Source: Oscillospiraceae bacterium (GTDB lineage: Bacteria > Bacillota > Clostridia > Oscillospirales > Ruminococcaceae). Taken from it: a DNA stretch of 17,038 nt. Of this stretch, positions 1 to 6,994 are shown piece after piece. The notes under the pieces are model-generated. The model saw only the letters and a list, made by a program, of their open reading frames with translations, ran no database searches and was not told the origin of the DNA. The stretch is taken from contig JAGALG010000124.1 in the NCBI GenBank assembly GCA_017848075.1, positions 1 to 17,038 on the forward strand. The letters are read 5' to 3'. Position 1 is the stretch's first letter, and each line of letters begins with the position of its first letter. A program made the position numbers and the translations under genes.

Positions 1-880
1 TCACACAGCCCTTGCCCTGTTCGTGAGCATAGCCTGCAATTTTGGAGTCCTGCTCAGAAAAACCTTCCAGAGCATCAATCATAATCACGCATACATCTGC
101 GCGGTCAACAGCCATATACGCACGGAGAACACTATATTTCTCGATTGCCTCTTCTACTTTGCTTTTCCGGCGAATACCGGCTGTATCGATCATCACATAT
201 TTGCCAAACTGATTTTCTACCAATGTATCGGTTGCGTCACGGGTTGTACCGGCAATGTTGGATACGATCACCTTTTCTTCTCCGGCAATGGCATTGACCA
301 GAGAGGATTTGCCTGCATTTGGACGACCAACAACAGCAACCTTGATTGCACCTTCGGTTTCATCTTCGCCGTCATCAAAGTTCAGATGTTCGAATACCGC
401 ATCCAGCAAATCACCAGTACCATGACCGTGAACAGAGGAAACCGGAATCGGATCTCCCAGACCCAAATTGTAGAATTCATAGAATTCCGGTGGAACATCA
501 CCAATGTTGTCCACTTTATTCACACAGAGTACCACAGGTTTCCGGCTTTTCAGCAGCATCGCTGCTACATCAGAGTCGGTTGCAGTCACGCCGGTTTTCA
601 TATCGGTTACCAGTACGATCACATCGGCACTTTCAATAGCCAACTGTGCCTGACGGCGCATCTGAGACAAAATAATATCGTCCGAATATGGCTCAATACC
701 ACCAGTATCTGCCAGCATTACTTCTTTATTTCTCCATTCGCAAGGAGCATAGATACGGTCACGGGTAACGCCCGGAGTGTCTTCAACAATGGACAGTCTC
801 TGACCGATCAGTTTGTTAAACAAGGTAGACTTACCCACATTTGGGCGGCCTACGATTGCAACTACAGGTTTATGGGACAT
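1..880 (-). CDS. der: Ribosome-assembly GTPase Der (EngA), N-terminal 293 codons, cut by window edge
   Basis: Der is an essential tandem-GTPase that binds the 50S subunit and helps its late maturation in the cytoplasm. Reading the minus strand from the ATG at 880, the protein begins MSHKPVVAIVGRPNVGKST, which holds the first P-loop. Further on come DTPGVTRD and DTGG of G domain 1, NKVD, and a second P-loop, GRPNAGKSS, with DTAGIRR of G domain 2. Two G domains in tandem define Der. Der proteins are usually about 440 residues, so the rest of G2 and the C-terminal KH-like domain lie before position 1. The start is fixed by a strong AAAGGAGG about 9 nt upstream. The DUF512 gene ends 24 nt upstream with no terminator between them, so the two are probably co-transcribed. 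Confidence 0.96.
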   Translation of the reverse strand, partial: MSHKPVVAIVGRPNVGKSTLFNKLIGQRLSIVEDTPGVTRDRIYAPCEWRNKEVMLADTGGIEPYSDDIILSQMRRQAQLAIESADVIVLVTDMKTGVTATDSDVAAMLLKSRKPVVLCVNKVDNIGDVPPEFYEFYNLGLGDPIPVSSVHGHGTGDLLDAVFEHLNFDDGEDETEGAIKVAVVGRPNAGKSSLVNAIAGEEKVIVSNIAGTTRDATDTLVENQFGKYVMIDTAGIRRKSKVEEAIEKYSVLRAYMAVDRADVCVIMIDALEGFSEQDSKIAGYAHEQGKGCV

Positions 881-904
881 GGTTTACGCCTCCTTTTTCA
901 TGTA

Positions 905-2221
905 TTATTCCCAGATCACTGGGGAAAGAATCTTTTCTAATAAATCAAAACCATCGTTTTCTGTGGTTATCAGGGTGACAGACAAAGCTTCTTCCACTTC
1001 TTCCCGGGTCACATCATCCAGGAAGCGGTCCTGCTCATGGCGCAGCATCGTGGATGGGATCAGCAGCTCAGCGCCCAGATCCTTCCCTTTCAGCTGTGCG
1101 ATCAAATCCTGACCGGTCACCAGTCCGGCAACTGTGACGGTATGGCCAAAGAAGTCGTTGACGATTTTCTCGACCCCTACTTTCACCGTTGGGAAGCGAT
1201 CCATAATCTTCTGAGCAAAGCGACACAGCATTGGATAAGCCAGTTCGCCTGTTGCGATGGTAATTTGTTTTTCTTCGTTAAACTCGCCGGCCTGCAGCAG
1301 CGCACTGTTGAATTCCTGCTCCAGCAAGGCCATCAAACCAACACCGTTATCCAGCTGATCAAAATCGCCGTAGAATTCCGGCTCTAGAATCGGCAGGCCT
1401 GCCAGCAGATAAAACTCATCCGAAGCATACACAATGCGGCTTTCATTGTTCTGTGCCAACAGATCTCCCCACCGTTCGGTAGTCTCTACAACCTGCTTAG
1501 CCTCTTCCGCTGTGAAACAGCGCAGTGGATACAGGCCCTCTCTGTGTTTCGTCAGACCCACTGGCACAACTGCAATACTCTGCAGATTAGGACACAGAGC
1601 AGACAGATCACGAATACTCCGTTCCAGTTCTTCTCCGTCGTTGATGCCCGGACAGAGTACCAACTGAGAATTGACCTTGATCCCGTTATCTGTCAGCATT
1701 TTAATGTAGCGCAGTTTTTCACCGGCATAGCGATTGCCCATCATCTCCACCCGCAAGTCCGGATTGGTCGTATGGACAGAAATGTTGATCGGGCTGATGT
1801 GCATCTTAATGATGCGCTCAATATCCCCATCTTTCAAGTTCGTCAGGGTCGTATAGTTTCCAAACAGGAAGGACATACGAGTATCGTCGTCTTTAAAATA
1901 CAAAGATGGTCTCATACCTTTTGGGGTCTGGTCCACAAAGCAGAAAATACATTTATTGTGACAGCCCATCTGTTTGTCCATCAGGTAAGTCTCGAACTCC
2001 AAACCCAAATCATCGTACTCGCCCTTTCTCAGAGAAACGGTACGCACTTCCTTCGCTTCGTTATGGAGAAGCAGATCCAAATGGGTATCCGTCATATAAA
2101 AACGGTAGTCCAAAACATCGGTAATGGCATTTTTATTGATGCTGATCAGCACATCACCCGACTGGATCTTCGCCCTTTCTGCAGGACTGCCCGGAGTGAT
2201 GCCTGTAATTTTCACTGCCAT
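905..2221 (-). CDS. DUF512 radical-SAM family protein with N-terminal PDZ-like domain
   Basis: This 438-residue protein belongs to a conserved Clostridial/cyanobacterial family of putative Fe-S oxidoreductases (DUF512) whose reaction is not known. Residues 1-60 look like a PDZ domain (ITGITPGSPAERAKIQSGD). Next is CHNKCIFC, with C87, C91 and C94 forming a Cx3CxxC radical-SAM cluster site followed by FVDQTPKGMR. The middle holds a TIM-barrel-like stretch (SPINISVHTTNP, VLCPGINDG), and the C-terminal third carries the DUF512 region. It lies directly upstream of der, an arrangement seen widely in Clostridia, which hints at a ribosome or translation-linked role; that is inference only. The ATG at 2221 is preceded by a modest purine-rich site (GGAAGGGTGAG). 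No convincing promoter is seen in the 60 nt upstream. Confidence 0.9.
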   Translation of the reverse strand: MAVKITGITPGSPAERAKIQSGDVLISINKNAITDVLDYRFYMTDTHLDLLLHNEAKEVRTVSLRKGEYDDLGLEFETYLMDKQMGCHNKCIFCFVDQTPKGMRPSLYFKDDDTRMSFLFGNYTTLTNLKDGDIERIIKMHISPINISVHTTNPDLRVEMMGNRYAGEKLRYIKMLTDNGIKVNSQLVLCPGINDGEELERSIRDLSALCPNLQSIAVVPVGLTKHREGLYPLRCFTAEEAKQVVETTERWGDLLAQNNESRIVYASDEFYLLAGLPILEPEFYGDFDQLDNGVGLMALLEQEFNSALLQAGEFNEEKQITIATGELAYPMLCRFAQKIMDRFPTVKVGVEKIVNDFFGHTVTVAGLVTGQDLIAQLKGKDLGAELLIPSTMLRHEQDRFLDDVTREEVEEALSVTLITTENDGFDLLEKILSPVIWE

Positions 2222-2285
2222 GATCGTCTCTCACCCTTCCTGAAATTTTTCCGCTCTGACCGGCGGACAGGGTTTTCCCTGATAG

Positions 2286-2318
2286 AAAAAAGTAGAGGAA
2301 GATTTCTCCCCCTCTACT
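2286..2318 (-). terminator. Intrinsic terminator of the DUF177–rpmF operon
   Basis: On the minus strand an AGTAGAGG/CCTCTACT stem (arms 2311-2318 and 2291-2298) is followed by a run of T residues. It lies about 20 nt past the rpmF stop and separates that operon from the DUF512–der pair. Confidence 0.85.
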
Positions 2319-2338
2319 CCGTAATCTTTAGACTAAGA

Positions 2339-2518
2339 TTATGCTTTTTTGATAACTTCTACGCCTTTGTAGAAGCCACAGTGTGCGCATACGCGATGTG
2401 GAACTTTCAGTTCGCCGCACTGTGGGCAAGTGGAGAATGCTGGTGCTTCCAGTTTCCATACGGAAGATCTTCTTTTGTCTCTGCGAGCTCTGGATACTTT
2501 TCTCTTTGGTACTGCCAT
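2339..2518 (-). CDS. rpmF: 50S ribosomal protein L32
   Basis: L32 is a small zinc-ribbon protein of the large ribosomal subunit. The 59-residue product starts MAVPKRKVSRARRDKRRSS, the typical basic L32 N-terminus, then carries CPQC (C31, C34) and CAHC (C44, C47), the four zinc ligands of the 'C+' form. The sequence ends GVEVIKKA, a normal length for the family. The start at 2518 has a good site (TAAGGAGTG) overlapping the region just past the DUF177 stop, 23 nt upstream. DUF177–rpmF is a classic pair that points to a shared transcript. A terminator follows immediately. Confidence 0.97.
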   Translation of the reverse strand: MAVPKRKVSRARRDKRRSSVWKLEAPAFSTCPQCGELKVPHRVCAHCGFYKGVEVIKKA

Positions 2519-2541
2519 TGTTTAAGCACTCCTTACAATTA

Positions 2542-3036
2542 TTATAATAAGTCTTTAAAAGGATTTCTGTAACCGGGAGTCCATTCCGGCTCCTCACAGT
2601 CACAAGTCGTTTTGTTTAAATTTACACCGCATACCGGGCACAAACCCTTGCAATCCTCTGTACACAGAACCCGGATTGGTAGCTCCAGACTGATATCATC
2701 GGTCGCAAGTTCGTCCATATTCAGCAAAGCATCTTCCACAACAACATAGTCGTCATCGGATTCCTGATTCAGCTGCCGAACAACAGTATGTGTAAATTCC
2801 ATGTGCATAGTTTCCTGAATTGGTTCCAGACAACGTGCACATTTTGTGGAGTAGGCCACATCAGCGGTATAGGTCATAGTAACCACACCGGCACGGTTCA
2901 CGATTTTACCCTTCAGGGCAACCGGTTCACCAAATGGTTTTTCTCCCCACTGTTCTAAGTCGGTCAAATCCAGTCCGTACTCAAATACGACAGGCTGGTC
3001 GCCGATCTCGAACAATCTTCTCAGGTCAAGCTGCAT
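2542..3036 (-). CDS. DUF177 (YceD family) protein
   Basis: The 164-residue protein matches the DUF177/YceD family. In other bacteria members of this family affect 23S rRNA levels, and the gene is almost always found next to rpmF. Visible signs are an N-terminal LRRLFE segment, a central CARC (C66, C69), an acidic stretch DDDYVVV near residues 94-100, and a Cys-rich end with C125, C129, C133, C136, C145 and C147 that probably binds metal. The end, TPGYRNPFKDLL, is typical of Firmicute members. The ATG at 3036 has an AAAGGA ribosome binding site. It is the first gene of the two-gene operon with L32 and is preceded by a long structured leader. Confidence 0.92.
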   Translation of the reverse strand: MQLDLRRLFEIGDQPVVFEYGLDLTDLEQWGEKPFGEPVALKGKIVNRAGVVTMTYTADVAYSTKCARCLEPIQETMHMEFTHTVVRQLNQESDDDYVVVEDALLNMDELATDDISLELPIRVLCTEDCKGLCPVCGVNLNKTTCDCEEPEWTPGYRNPFKDLL

Positions 3037-3185
3037 AATGACTTTCCTTTCAGCCTTTGTGAGGCGCCTGCTGCAAATGGCCAGTTGTAATCACTTCGCA
3101 GGCAGCACCTTCGAATCTTAGGGCTTCGGACCCGGATGTGGAAAGTGTTTTCGGACAGACTTCCCCCATCATTTGATTCATCACG
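3037..3185 (-). promoter_or_regulatory. Long structured 5' leader of the DUF177–rpmF operon
   Basis: About 150 nt separate the predicted transcription start from the DUF177 ATG. The leader contains a long hairpin at 3063-3109. A 6-bp outer helix (GGUGCU with GGCGCC, two G-U pairs) leads through a small internal loop into CUGCgAAGUG paired with CAUUUGCAG. The loop is 12 nt. The hairpin ends just before the ribosome binding site. A smaller GGG/CCC hairpin lies around 3118-3132. No real open reading frame is seen here: the short frames crossing it also run through the promoter. The leader may be a regulatory RNA; I do not recognise it as a named class. Confidence 0.5.
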
Positions 3186-3191
3186 AAACAT

Positions 3192-3220
3192 ATTATAGTA
3201 AACCTTGCCGCCTTTGTCAA
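3192..3220 (-). promoter_or_regulatory. Consensus sigma-A promoter of the DUF177–rpmF operon
   Basis: On the minus strand a perfect TTGACA (3215-3220), a 17-bp spacer and a perfect TATAAT (3192-3197) are present. Such a strong promoter fits a ribosomal-protein operon. The 100 bases between this promoter and the next terminator (3221-3321) show nothing else. Confidence 0.9.
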
Positions 3221-3321
3221 CCGAAAAATCTGCATTTTTTCGCATCAGAATCACTTTTTCCAAGGGGCACAAATTTAGACTTTTCCTCTCCGTTTCCTTA
3301 TGAAAAATGCCCATAAGAAAA

Positions 3322-3352
3322 TAAAAAGCCCCGACCAGATGATCAGGGCTTT
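3322..3352 (-). terminator. Intrinsic terminator of the pgi / P-loop gene unit
   Basis: An AAAGCCC/GGGCTTT stem (3346-3352 with 3325-3331) with a 14-nt loop is followed on the minus strand by TTTTTATTTT. It lies 20 nt past the stop of the P-loop gene. Confidence 0.85.
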
Positions 3353-3372
3353 GACTTTGTCAAAGGGAATGA

Positions 3373-3789
3373 CTATTTAACTGCAAAGTGCTGCAGGGAA
3401 GATGGCAGATCTTCGATTGCGCAAGAAACAGAGAATACGATCTCGGTGTCCTGTGGAGCAACTTTAGCCAGGTGCAGGATCATGTTAGCCAGACCTTCGT
3501 AGTTTTTCTCTTTGGAACCAATTTTGAAGGTGCCGTCTACGAACAGATGGGTGATATCGTAGTTGCTTGCCAGAATACCGCTGAGGAAGCCGGTGAATTT
3601 ATCGAAGCCGTAAATATCGAATTCTTCAGTATCTACCAGGCGAACATTGTTGGACAGCTCGTGACGAACGCCCATGCCTTTTTCTACGAATACAACATTA
3701 CCTTTGGAAGTTTCTACAGCTGCATTAGCCTGTGCTACCATGGTTTTGGTTTTACCGGTACCTTTGGTACCAACGATGAGTTTAATCAT
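3373..3789 (-). CDS. Small P-loop (Walker A) protein of unknown function
   Basis: The 138-residue protein starts MIKLIVGTKGTGKTKTM, with a clear Walker A motif, GTKGTGKT, at residues 7-14. A hydrophobic strand ending in Asp, HLFVDG (D85), may be Walker B. Two other strand-like segments, NVVFVEKG and TEIVFSVSC, fit a compact nucleotide-binding fold. Small proteins of this kind are sometimes labelled 'PilT' by the P-loop alone, but this one lacks the size and the other motifs of PilT, so that name should not be used. It starts 48 nt after pgi with a strong AAAGGGAGG site and no terminator between, so it is probably the second gene of a pgi transcript. Its function is unknown. Confidence 0.85.
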   Translation of the reverse strand: MIKLIVGTKGTGKTKTMVAQANAAVETSKGNVVFVEKGMGVRHELSNNVRLVDTEEFDIYGFDKFTGFLSGILASNYDITHLFVDGTFKIGSKEKNYEGLANMILHLAKVAPQDTEIVFSVSCAIEDLPSSLQHFAVK

Positions 3790-3837
3790 AAAAATTGCCT
3801 CCCTTTATGTGTCCCTTGTTTTGAAACACCTTAAATA

Positions 3838-5175
3838 CTATTTTAATTTTTCTTCCAGCGCTGCTTTTTCGTTTTCATAGCCCGGTTTGCCCAGCAGTGC
3901 GAACATGTTGCGTTTATAGCTTTCCACGCCCGGCTGATCAAATGGGTTGATTCCCAGCATATAACCGGAAATCGCACACGCTTTTTCGAAGAAGTAGATC
4001 ATTTGGCCCAGTTCATATTCGTTGATCTCAGGAACCTCAAGGATCAGATTAGGAACCGCACCTTCGGTATGAGCGAGGATGGTGCCCTGCATTGCCTTGT
4101 GGTTGACAACGGACATATTCTGGTTTGCGAGGAAGTTCAGCCCGTCAAAGTTTTCTTCATCGGCCGGAATAAACAGATCCTGTTTTGCTTTCTGAATATC
4201 AACGACTGTCTCGAACATCACACGGGAGCCTTCCTGAATGAACTGTCCCATAGAATGAAGATCCGTAGAGAAGATCACAGAGGATGGGTACAGACCCTTG
4301 CCGTCCTTACCTTCGCTTTCGCCAAACAACTGTTTATACCATTCTGCCATCATGGCAAAAGATGGTTCATAGCTTACCAGCAGTTCAATGGATTTGCCTC
4401 TTCTGTTCAGAATATTACGCAGAGCAGCATAACGATAGCAATCATTGCTTGCCAAATCACATACGCTGTAGTGCTCTCTTGCGGCAGCGGCACCTTCCAT
4501 CAGTTTGCTGATGTCTGCACCGGAAACAGCGATCGGCAGCAGACCTACGGCAGTCAGGACAGAATAACGGCCACCAACATCGTCTGGGATCACGAAGGTT
4601 TCATAACCTTCTCTGTCAGCCAGAGTTTTCAAAGTGCCGCGGGCTTTATCGGTGGTACAGAAGATTCGCTCTTTCGCACCCTCTTCACCGTATTTCTTGA
4701 TCAGGAGATCACGGAATACTCGGAAAGCCAGCGCCGGCTCTGTGGTAGTACCGGATTTGGAGATCACATTCACGGAGAAGTCTTTGCCCTCACAGAGACG
4801 AATGATCTCATTGAGGTAAGTCGGGCTGATACTGCAGCCTGCAAAGTAAATCTCTGGTGTTTCTTTCGGAAGCAGATTGTACAGTGGGGAATGGAGCAGC
4901 TCAATCGCTGCACGAGCACCCAGATAGGAGCCGCCAATACCGATTACAACCAAAACCTGAGAATTGGACTGAATCTTCTTCGCTGCTGCCTGAATGCGGA
5001 CAAACTCTTCTTTGTCATAATCCACCGGCAGATCCAACCACCCCAAGTAGTCATTACCAAGGCCGTTGCGGTTGTGGACCAGCTCATGGGCCGCCTGCAC
5101 CTGATGAGCAATTGCTGTCAGTTCCTGCTCTTTCACAAAAGAACCCAAATGTTTCGTATTCAAAGTAACTGCCAT
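3838..5175 (-). CDS. pgi: Glucose-6-phosphate isomerase
   Basis: Pgi interconverts glucose 6-phosphate and fructose 6-phosphate in glycolysis and gluconeogenesis, in the cytoplasm. The 445-residue protein has the usual length of the short Firmicute form. Family marks are IGIGGSYLGARA (78-90), the phosphate-binding SKSGTTTEP (139-147), GGRYSVLTAVGLLP (201-214, PGI signature 1), FGESEGKDGKG with the probable catalytic Glu at 286, and FDQPGVESYK (412-421, signature 2 with the conserved Lys). The ATG at 5175 has an AGGGGG site about 7 nt upstream and its own sigma-A promoter. The small P-loop gene follows 48 nt downstream. Confidence 0.97.
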   Translation of the reverse strand: MAVTLNTKHLGSFVKEQELTAIAHQVQAAHELVHNRNGLGNDYLGWLDLPVDYDKEEFVRIQAAAKKIQSNSQVLVVIGIGGSYLGARAAIELLHSPLYNLLPKETPEIYFAGCSISPTYLNEIIRLCEGKDFSVNVISKSGTTTEPALAFRVFRDLLIKKYGEEGAKERIFCTTDKARGTLKTLADREGYETFVIPDDVGGRYSVLTAVGLLPIAVSGADISKLMEGAAAAREHYSVCDLASNDCYRYAALRNILNRRGKSIELLVSYEPSFAMMAEWYKQLFGESEGKDGKGLYPSSVIFSTDLHSMGQFIQEGSRVMFETVVDIQKAKQDLFIPADEENFDGLNFLANQNMSVVNHKAMQGTILAHTEGAVPNLILEVPEINEYELGQMIYFFEKACAISGYMLGINPFDQPGVESYKRNMFALLGKPGYENEKAALEEKLK

Positions 5176-5205
5176 ATTTATCCCCCTTAAGATGGATATA
5201 GTGTT

Positions 5206-5234
5206 ATTTTACACGATTTATGCACTTATTTCAA
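5206..5234 (-). promoter_or_regulatory. Sigma-A promoter of pgi
   Basis: The minus strand shows TTGAAA (5229-5234), a 17-bp spacer and TAAAAT (5206-5211), about 30 nt before the pgi ATG. I see no clear intrinsic terminator for the upstream carboxypeptidase gene in 5235-5299, so some read-through into pgi is possible. Confidence 0.8.
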
Positions 5235-5299
5235 GTTTCCTTTGCAAGAAAATCAGAAAATCGTACATTTTATCCGCAAAATGGGGATGGTTTCTTCAC

Positions 5300-6442
5300 C
5301 TAAGCCGGATTTTCTCTCATAGAAAGAACGGCTTTCAGTAAAAGCCCAAAGCATTTTCCAAAATCCCGCCGTTCCACTGTCTCCGCCGCCTGAATTGGGT
5401 AAGAGGCTAACTCCCTCTCTCCCGAACAAATTCGAACCCGACCGACCTCCATTCCACGCTCGATTGGAGCCTCCAAAGGCTCCAGCTCCGGCAGTTCTAT
5501 CGTAATATTTTGCGCCTCCTCCCGGCTGACCACAATACCGGACGGAACTTCTGCATACAACACTGCTTGTTCTGCTGTTCCGCGTCGCACAGCCAAAGGC
5601 TCCATCTGAGGCTGTTCCGGTTTATAAACGGTGTAGTTACTGAAACCATAGTCCAACAGCGCTTTGGAGGCTTCAAAGCGCTCATCGCTGCTTTTACAGC
5701 CCAGTACAACAGAACAAAGGGCCAGATCCCCTCGAACTGCCGTTGCACAAAGACAGTGACCAGCCGCATCTGTTGTCCCGGTTTTCAGGCCAGTCGTCCC
5801 CTCATAAAAACGAACCAAGCGGTTGGTGTTGACCAACATGGTCTCACCATTTCGCAAGCTGTCCATCCAGACTGTGGAATAGGACAATAGCTCCGGATAT
5901 TTCTGCAACTCCCTTGCCATTGCTGCCACATCTCTGGCGCTGGTATAGTGTCCTTCTTCATCAAATCCGGTAGCGTTGATAAAATGGGTGTTGCTCAGAC
6001 CCATGCTCTCTGCTTTCTGATTCATCATCTGTACAAAGCCATCTTCTGTCGAACCCAGCTTCTCCGCAAAAACCACCATAGCATCATTGGCACTGGCGAT
6101 CATGACCGCCTTCAGCAGATCTTCCACCGACATCTGCTCCCCTTCCTTCAGCCAAATCTCGGAGCCTCCCATGGATTTTGCGTAAGGAGAACAGGTCAGC
6201 TTTTCTTCCATGGATAAGTCTCCTTGCTCCATGGCTTCTCCAATCAAAATCAACCCCATTAACTTGGTAATGGATGCCATTGGCAGGCGTTCATCCGCAT
6301 TTTCCTCCAGCAGGACCAAACCTGTGCTCATCTCAATCAATATCTGCCCTTTGGGGCCGCTCTCCTCTGCCCATACCGGAAGGGGACTGAGCAGCAGAAG
6401 CGACAGAAACAGGGCAAAAATACGACGGAAACACTCTTTCAT
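5300..6442 (-). CDS. D-alanyl-D-alanine carboxypeptidase (penicillin-binding protein, DacF/PBP5 type)
   Basis: This 380-residue serine peptidase removes the terminal D-Ala from peptidoglycan stem peptides outside the membrane. A signal peptide covers residues 1-25 (basic start, Leu-rich core, cleavage near VWA). The three active-site motifs of the S11 family are in order: SITK (S57, K60), SAN (117-119) and KTG (220-222). The region after about 280 is the beta-rich C-terminal domain of PBP5 relatives. The tail, GKCFGLLLKAVLSM, is amphipathic and may hold the protein at the membrane. A very strong AAAGGAGGAGAG site precedes the ATG at 6442. The upstream HPr-like gene ends behind a strong terminator, leaving only about 45 nt for a promoter; a TACAAT -10 is visible there but the -35 is poor. 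DacF is the likeliest subfamily, and DacB is possible. Confidence 0.93.
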   Translation of the reverse strand: MKECFRRIFALFLSLLLLSPLPVWAEESGPKGQILIEMSTGLVLLEENADERLPMASITKLMGLILIGEAMEQGDLSMEEKLTCSPYAKSMGGSEIWLKEGEQMSVEDLLKAVMIASANDAMVVFAEKLGSTEDGFVQMMNQKAESMGLSNTHFINATGFDEEGHYTSARDVAAMARELQKYPELLSYSTVWMDSLRNGETMLVNTNRLVRFYEGTTGLKTGTTDAAGHCLCATAVRGDLALCSVVLGCKSSDERFEASKALLDYGFSNYTVYKPEQPQMEPLAVRRGTAEQAVLYAEVPSGIVVSREEAQNITIELPELEPLEAPIERGMEVGRVRICSGERELASYPIQAAETVERRDFGKCFGLLLKAVLSMRENPA

Positions 6443-6483
6443 ATTCTCTCCTCCTTTTGGACTATTGTATGAGAGGAAGAATA

Positions 6484-6519
6484 GAAAAAAGACCGAAGGC
6501 TAATGAGCCTTCGGTCTTT
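6484..6519 (-). terminator. Strong intrinsic terminator of the HPr-like gene
   Basis: A 14-bp perfect stem (AAAGACCGAAGGCT at 6488-6501 with its complement at 6506-6519) and a 4-nt loop are followed by a T run on the minus strand. It lies 14 nt past the HPr-like stop. Confidence 0.92.
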
Positions 6520-6532
6520 GCTTTCCTGCGGA

Positions 6533-6772
6533 TTATTCCACCATAAATGGTTTCAACTGTGCAATAAAGTCTGCACAGTCTGCATCACTGTCAGTGTGCA
6601 TCAGAACGGTCAGGGTCTTGGATTTATCCAGACTTGCTACGCCCATGATGGATTTGCCGTTTACGGTGTAGCGGGCAGAAGCCAGATCCACCTCAAAGGA
6701 ACAGCGGGAAGCCAGATCCACAAAGTTGCGGATATCATTGATTGTATTGATACGGATTTCTACGCTTTTCAT
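6533..6772 (-). CDS. HPr-like protein lacking the phosphocarrier histidine
   Basis: The 79-residue protein has the HPr fold signature around the regulatory serine: NGKSIMGVASL, with S41 matching Ser46 of HPr and Crh. The N-terminal GxHARPA motif with the PEP-phosphorylated His15 is absent. The matching stretch reads INTINDIRNFVDLAS, and the only histidine in the protein is H59, in the wrong place. It therefore cannot carry phosphate in the sugar PTS the usual way but could still be phosphorylated on Ser by an HPr kinase, as Crh is. Partners cannot be judged from this window. It is a single gene with its own promoter and terminator, divergent from mtaB. Confidence 0.85.
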   Translation of the reverse strand: MKSVEIRINTINDIRNFVDLASRCSFEVDLASARYTVNGKSIMGVASLDKSKTLTVLMHTDSDADCADFIAQLKPFMVE

Positions 6773-6819
6773 TCCTAATAACCTCCAGAGCCTTCTGTAT
6801 CAAAAATACCTATAATTAC

Positions 6820-6848
6820 ACTATATCAGCAGGGCAGTTTTTCGTCAA
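6820..6848 (-). promoter_or_regulatory. Sigma-A promoter of the HPr-like gene
   Basis: The minus strand has TTGACG (6843-6848), a 17-bp spacer and TATAGT (6820-6825). Its -35 lies only 7 bp from the -35 of the divergent mtaB promoter. Confidence 0.85.
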
Positions 6849-6855
6849 GCGCCTG

Positions 6856-6884
6856 TTGTAATGCACTGCCAAATCTATTATAAT
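6856..6884 (+). promoter_or_regulatory. Sigma-A promoter of mtaB
   Basis: TTGTAA (6856-6861), a 17-bp spacer and a perfect TATAAT (6879-6884) are present. The -10 lies inside a perfect palindrome. The predicted leader is about 100 nt and contains a weak A/T-rich hairpin at 6931-6951 followed by a short T run. Confidence 0.85.
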
Positions 6885-6896
6885 ATTATAATAGAT
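6873..6896. promoter_or_regulatory. Perfect 24-bp palindrome overlapping the mtaB -10, candidate operator
   Basis: Each half reads ATCTATTATAAT and its exact complement, with no spacer. The palindrome covers the -10 hexamer and probably the transcription start of mtaB, where a dimeric repressor would block RNA polymerase. It is wholly A/T apart from one G and one C, so part of the symmetry comes from doubled TATAAT-like words. Confidence 0.5.
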
Positions 6897-6994
6897 ATGA
6901 GCAATTTGTAAACCTGTTTTTTTGCCGAAAAATACGGCTTTTTCCGTTATTTTTTGGCTCATTTTCAACATTGAATTCAAGAAAGGAAGCACCT

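Noticed and set aside
23..940. A 305-codon plus-strand open frame over der
   Set aside because: The minus strand encodes a clear Der protein with all GTPase motifs; the plus frame has no recognisable content.
3021..3314. Minus-strand frames of 97 and 61 codons in the leader upstream of DUF177
   Set aside because: They span the consensus promoter and the structured leader, have no good ribosome binding site and no family resemblance.
3373..3789. PilT twitching-motility ATPase
   Set aside because: Only Walker A is shared; the protein is less than half the size and lacks the Asp and His boxes of PilT.
6931..6955. A transcription attenuator in the mtaB leader
   Set aside because: The hairpin has only four strong pairs plus a bulged A/T extension and a short T run; it is too weak to call.
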